DNA of 64,000 nucleotides, taken from NCBI GenBank assembly GCA_035236585.1, contig CP141130.1, positions 33,119,501-33,183,500 on the forward strand. The letters run 5' to 3'. The position numbers were made by a program, and so were the translations under genes. Source of the DNA: Warburgia ugandensis (Eukaryota; Streptophyta; Magnoliopsida; Canellales; Canellaceae). Under the pieces are notes generated by a model that saw only the letters and a list, made by a program, of their open reading frames with translations, made no database searches and was not told the DNA's origin. Shown here one piece after another: positions 63,482 through 64,000 of this stretch (its first letter is position 1; every line of letters begins with the position of its first letter).

Positions 63482-63713
63482 CACATGGCTTATGGACTAC
63501 TATATACATAGATATGTAAAAAGTTTACTTAGCTATGTTTTCATTAAAAAATGCATAATTTATGGATTGTTCATGGTCTGCTATATACGTAGATCTATAG
63601 GAAGTTTACATGGCTATACTTTTAGTGAAAACACATGGTTTATGGACTTTTCATGAACTATTATATACATAAATCTATAACAGGTTTCCTAAGCTCTATT
63701 TTCACTGCTAGAC
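63482..63713. repeat. Minisatellite 2, three units of 72-81 bp
   Basis: Units start at 63482, 63554 and 63632 with CA(CA)TGG(C/T)TTATGGA-like text, then TATATAC(A/G)TA, then a GTTT(A/C)C block and a TTTTCA/TTTAGTGAAAA end. A fourth unit begins at 63713 but is lost. Confidence 0.8.
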
Positions 63714-64000
63714 ATGGGGCTTTTAAAGTTGGTTAAATGGGATAATCGAAGTTGCTTAATAAGCAAGTTCTATTGAGCTAACTTAAAAAGTCGACAAGTC
63801 ATTTAGATAAAAAACTTTAAAAATGAAGGACCTTTGAAGTTGCTTGAACAAAGGACTTCAAAAGTCACAAACTTTTGAAGTCATTTAGTATAAGCAACCT
63901 CAAAATTCAAATACATTTGAAGTCATTTAGCCTTAAGCAACTTCAAAAGTCTAGCTTTTTTGACGCACTTTTGAAGTCGCTTACACTAAATGACTTTAAA
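63714..64000. repeat. Right inverted-motif array, block 3
   Basis: TTTTGAAGTCATTTAG and AAGCAACTTCAAAAGTC pairs repeated to the window edge (for example 63869-63885, 63928-63951 and 63970-64000). The loop text differs from that of the left array. Confidence 0.75.

Larger units (their letters stand above)
57290..64000 (+). mobile_element. En/Spm (CACTA) DNA transposon, right end outside window
   Basis: A TNP2-type transposase remnant (58358-61440) lies between arrays of short inverted AAAGTC/GACTTT motifs: 57290-57910 on the left, and 61620-61810, 62640-62885 and 63710-64000 on the right. Such subterminal motif arrays are the binding platform for the second CACTA protein in this superfamily. 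The 5'-CACTA terminal repeats were not found: the left terminus was not located, and the right end probably lies beyond 64000. Two minisatellites and two CT tracts lie inside the right part. More than one element may be present, since motif arrays appear in three separate blocks on the right. Confidence 0.7.

Overview
This is a gene-poor, transposon-packed stretch of a flowering-plant nuclear genome. The evidence is Ty3/gypsy chromovirus (Tekay/Del-like) elements with 2.8-4.5 kb LTRs, Ty1/copia elements, a plant RTE-clade LINE, an Au-type SINE and an En/Spm (CACTA) transposon, with no recognisable host gene. The species cannot be named from the sequence. No RNA gene, CRISPR array or bacterial-type operon is seen.

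Layout. 1-1345 is the 3' part of a Tekay-like LTR cut by the window edge. 1427-5978 is a short non-autonomous LTR element (family E here) with a tRNA-Asp-type primer site. 6186-35132 is one copia element (copia-1) swollen from about 6.5 kb to 28.9 kb by later insertions. Its pol region holds (i) solo LTR D (10338-20736), which holds solo LTR B (10436-17755, minus strand), which holds solo LTR A' (14649-17423, minus strand); (ii) solo LTR E2 (21017-22885); and (iii) an almost whole Tekay-like gypsy element A1 (23834-33972). 35803-44542 is a second copia element (copia-2) carrying solo LTR C (38031-42537). Nine insertions can be delimited to the base by 5-bp target-site duplications, eight of them exact, so the order of events can be read directly.

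44543-52060 is old intergenic DNA with an Au SINE (47218-47400), a 200-bp tandem duplication and microsatellites. 52069-54116 is a badly decayed SIRE-like copia pol relic, followed head-on by an antisense RTE LINE (about 56700 down to 54120). From about 57290 to beyond the right edge lies a CACTA transposon with a decayed TNP2 transposase (58358-61440), flanked by arrays of short inverted AAAGTC/GACTTT motifs, two minisatellites and CT tracts.

Nothing here works as a pathway. The unusual features are architectural: a four-level nest, five solo LTRs against three elements with both LTRs, a hairpin kept at the same place in several Tekay-like LTR families although its sequence differs, a swapped segment inside one LTR family, and very unequal CT-tract expansion between the LTRs of one element. 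I did not find a convincing new biological system; these are the best leads.
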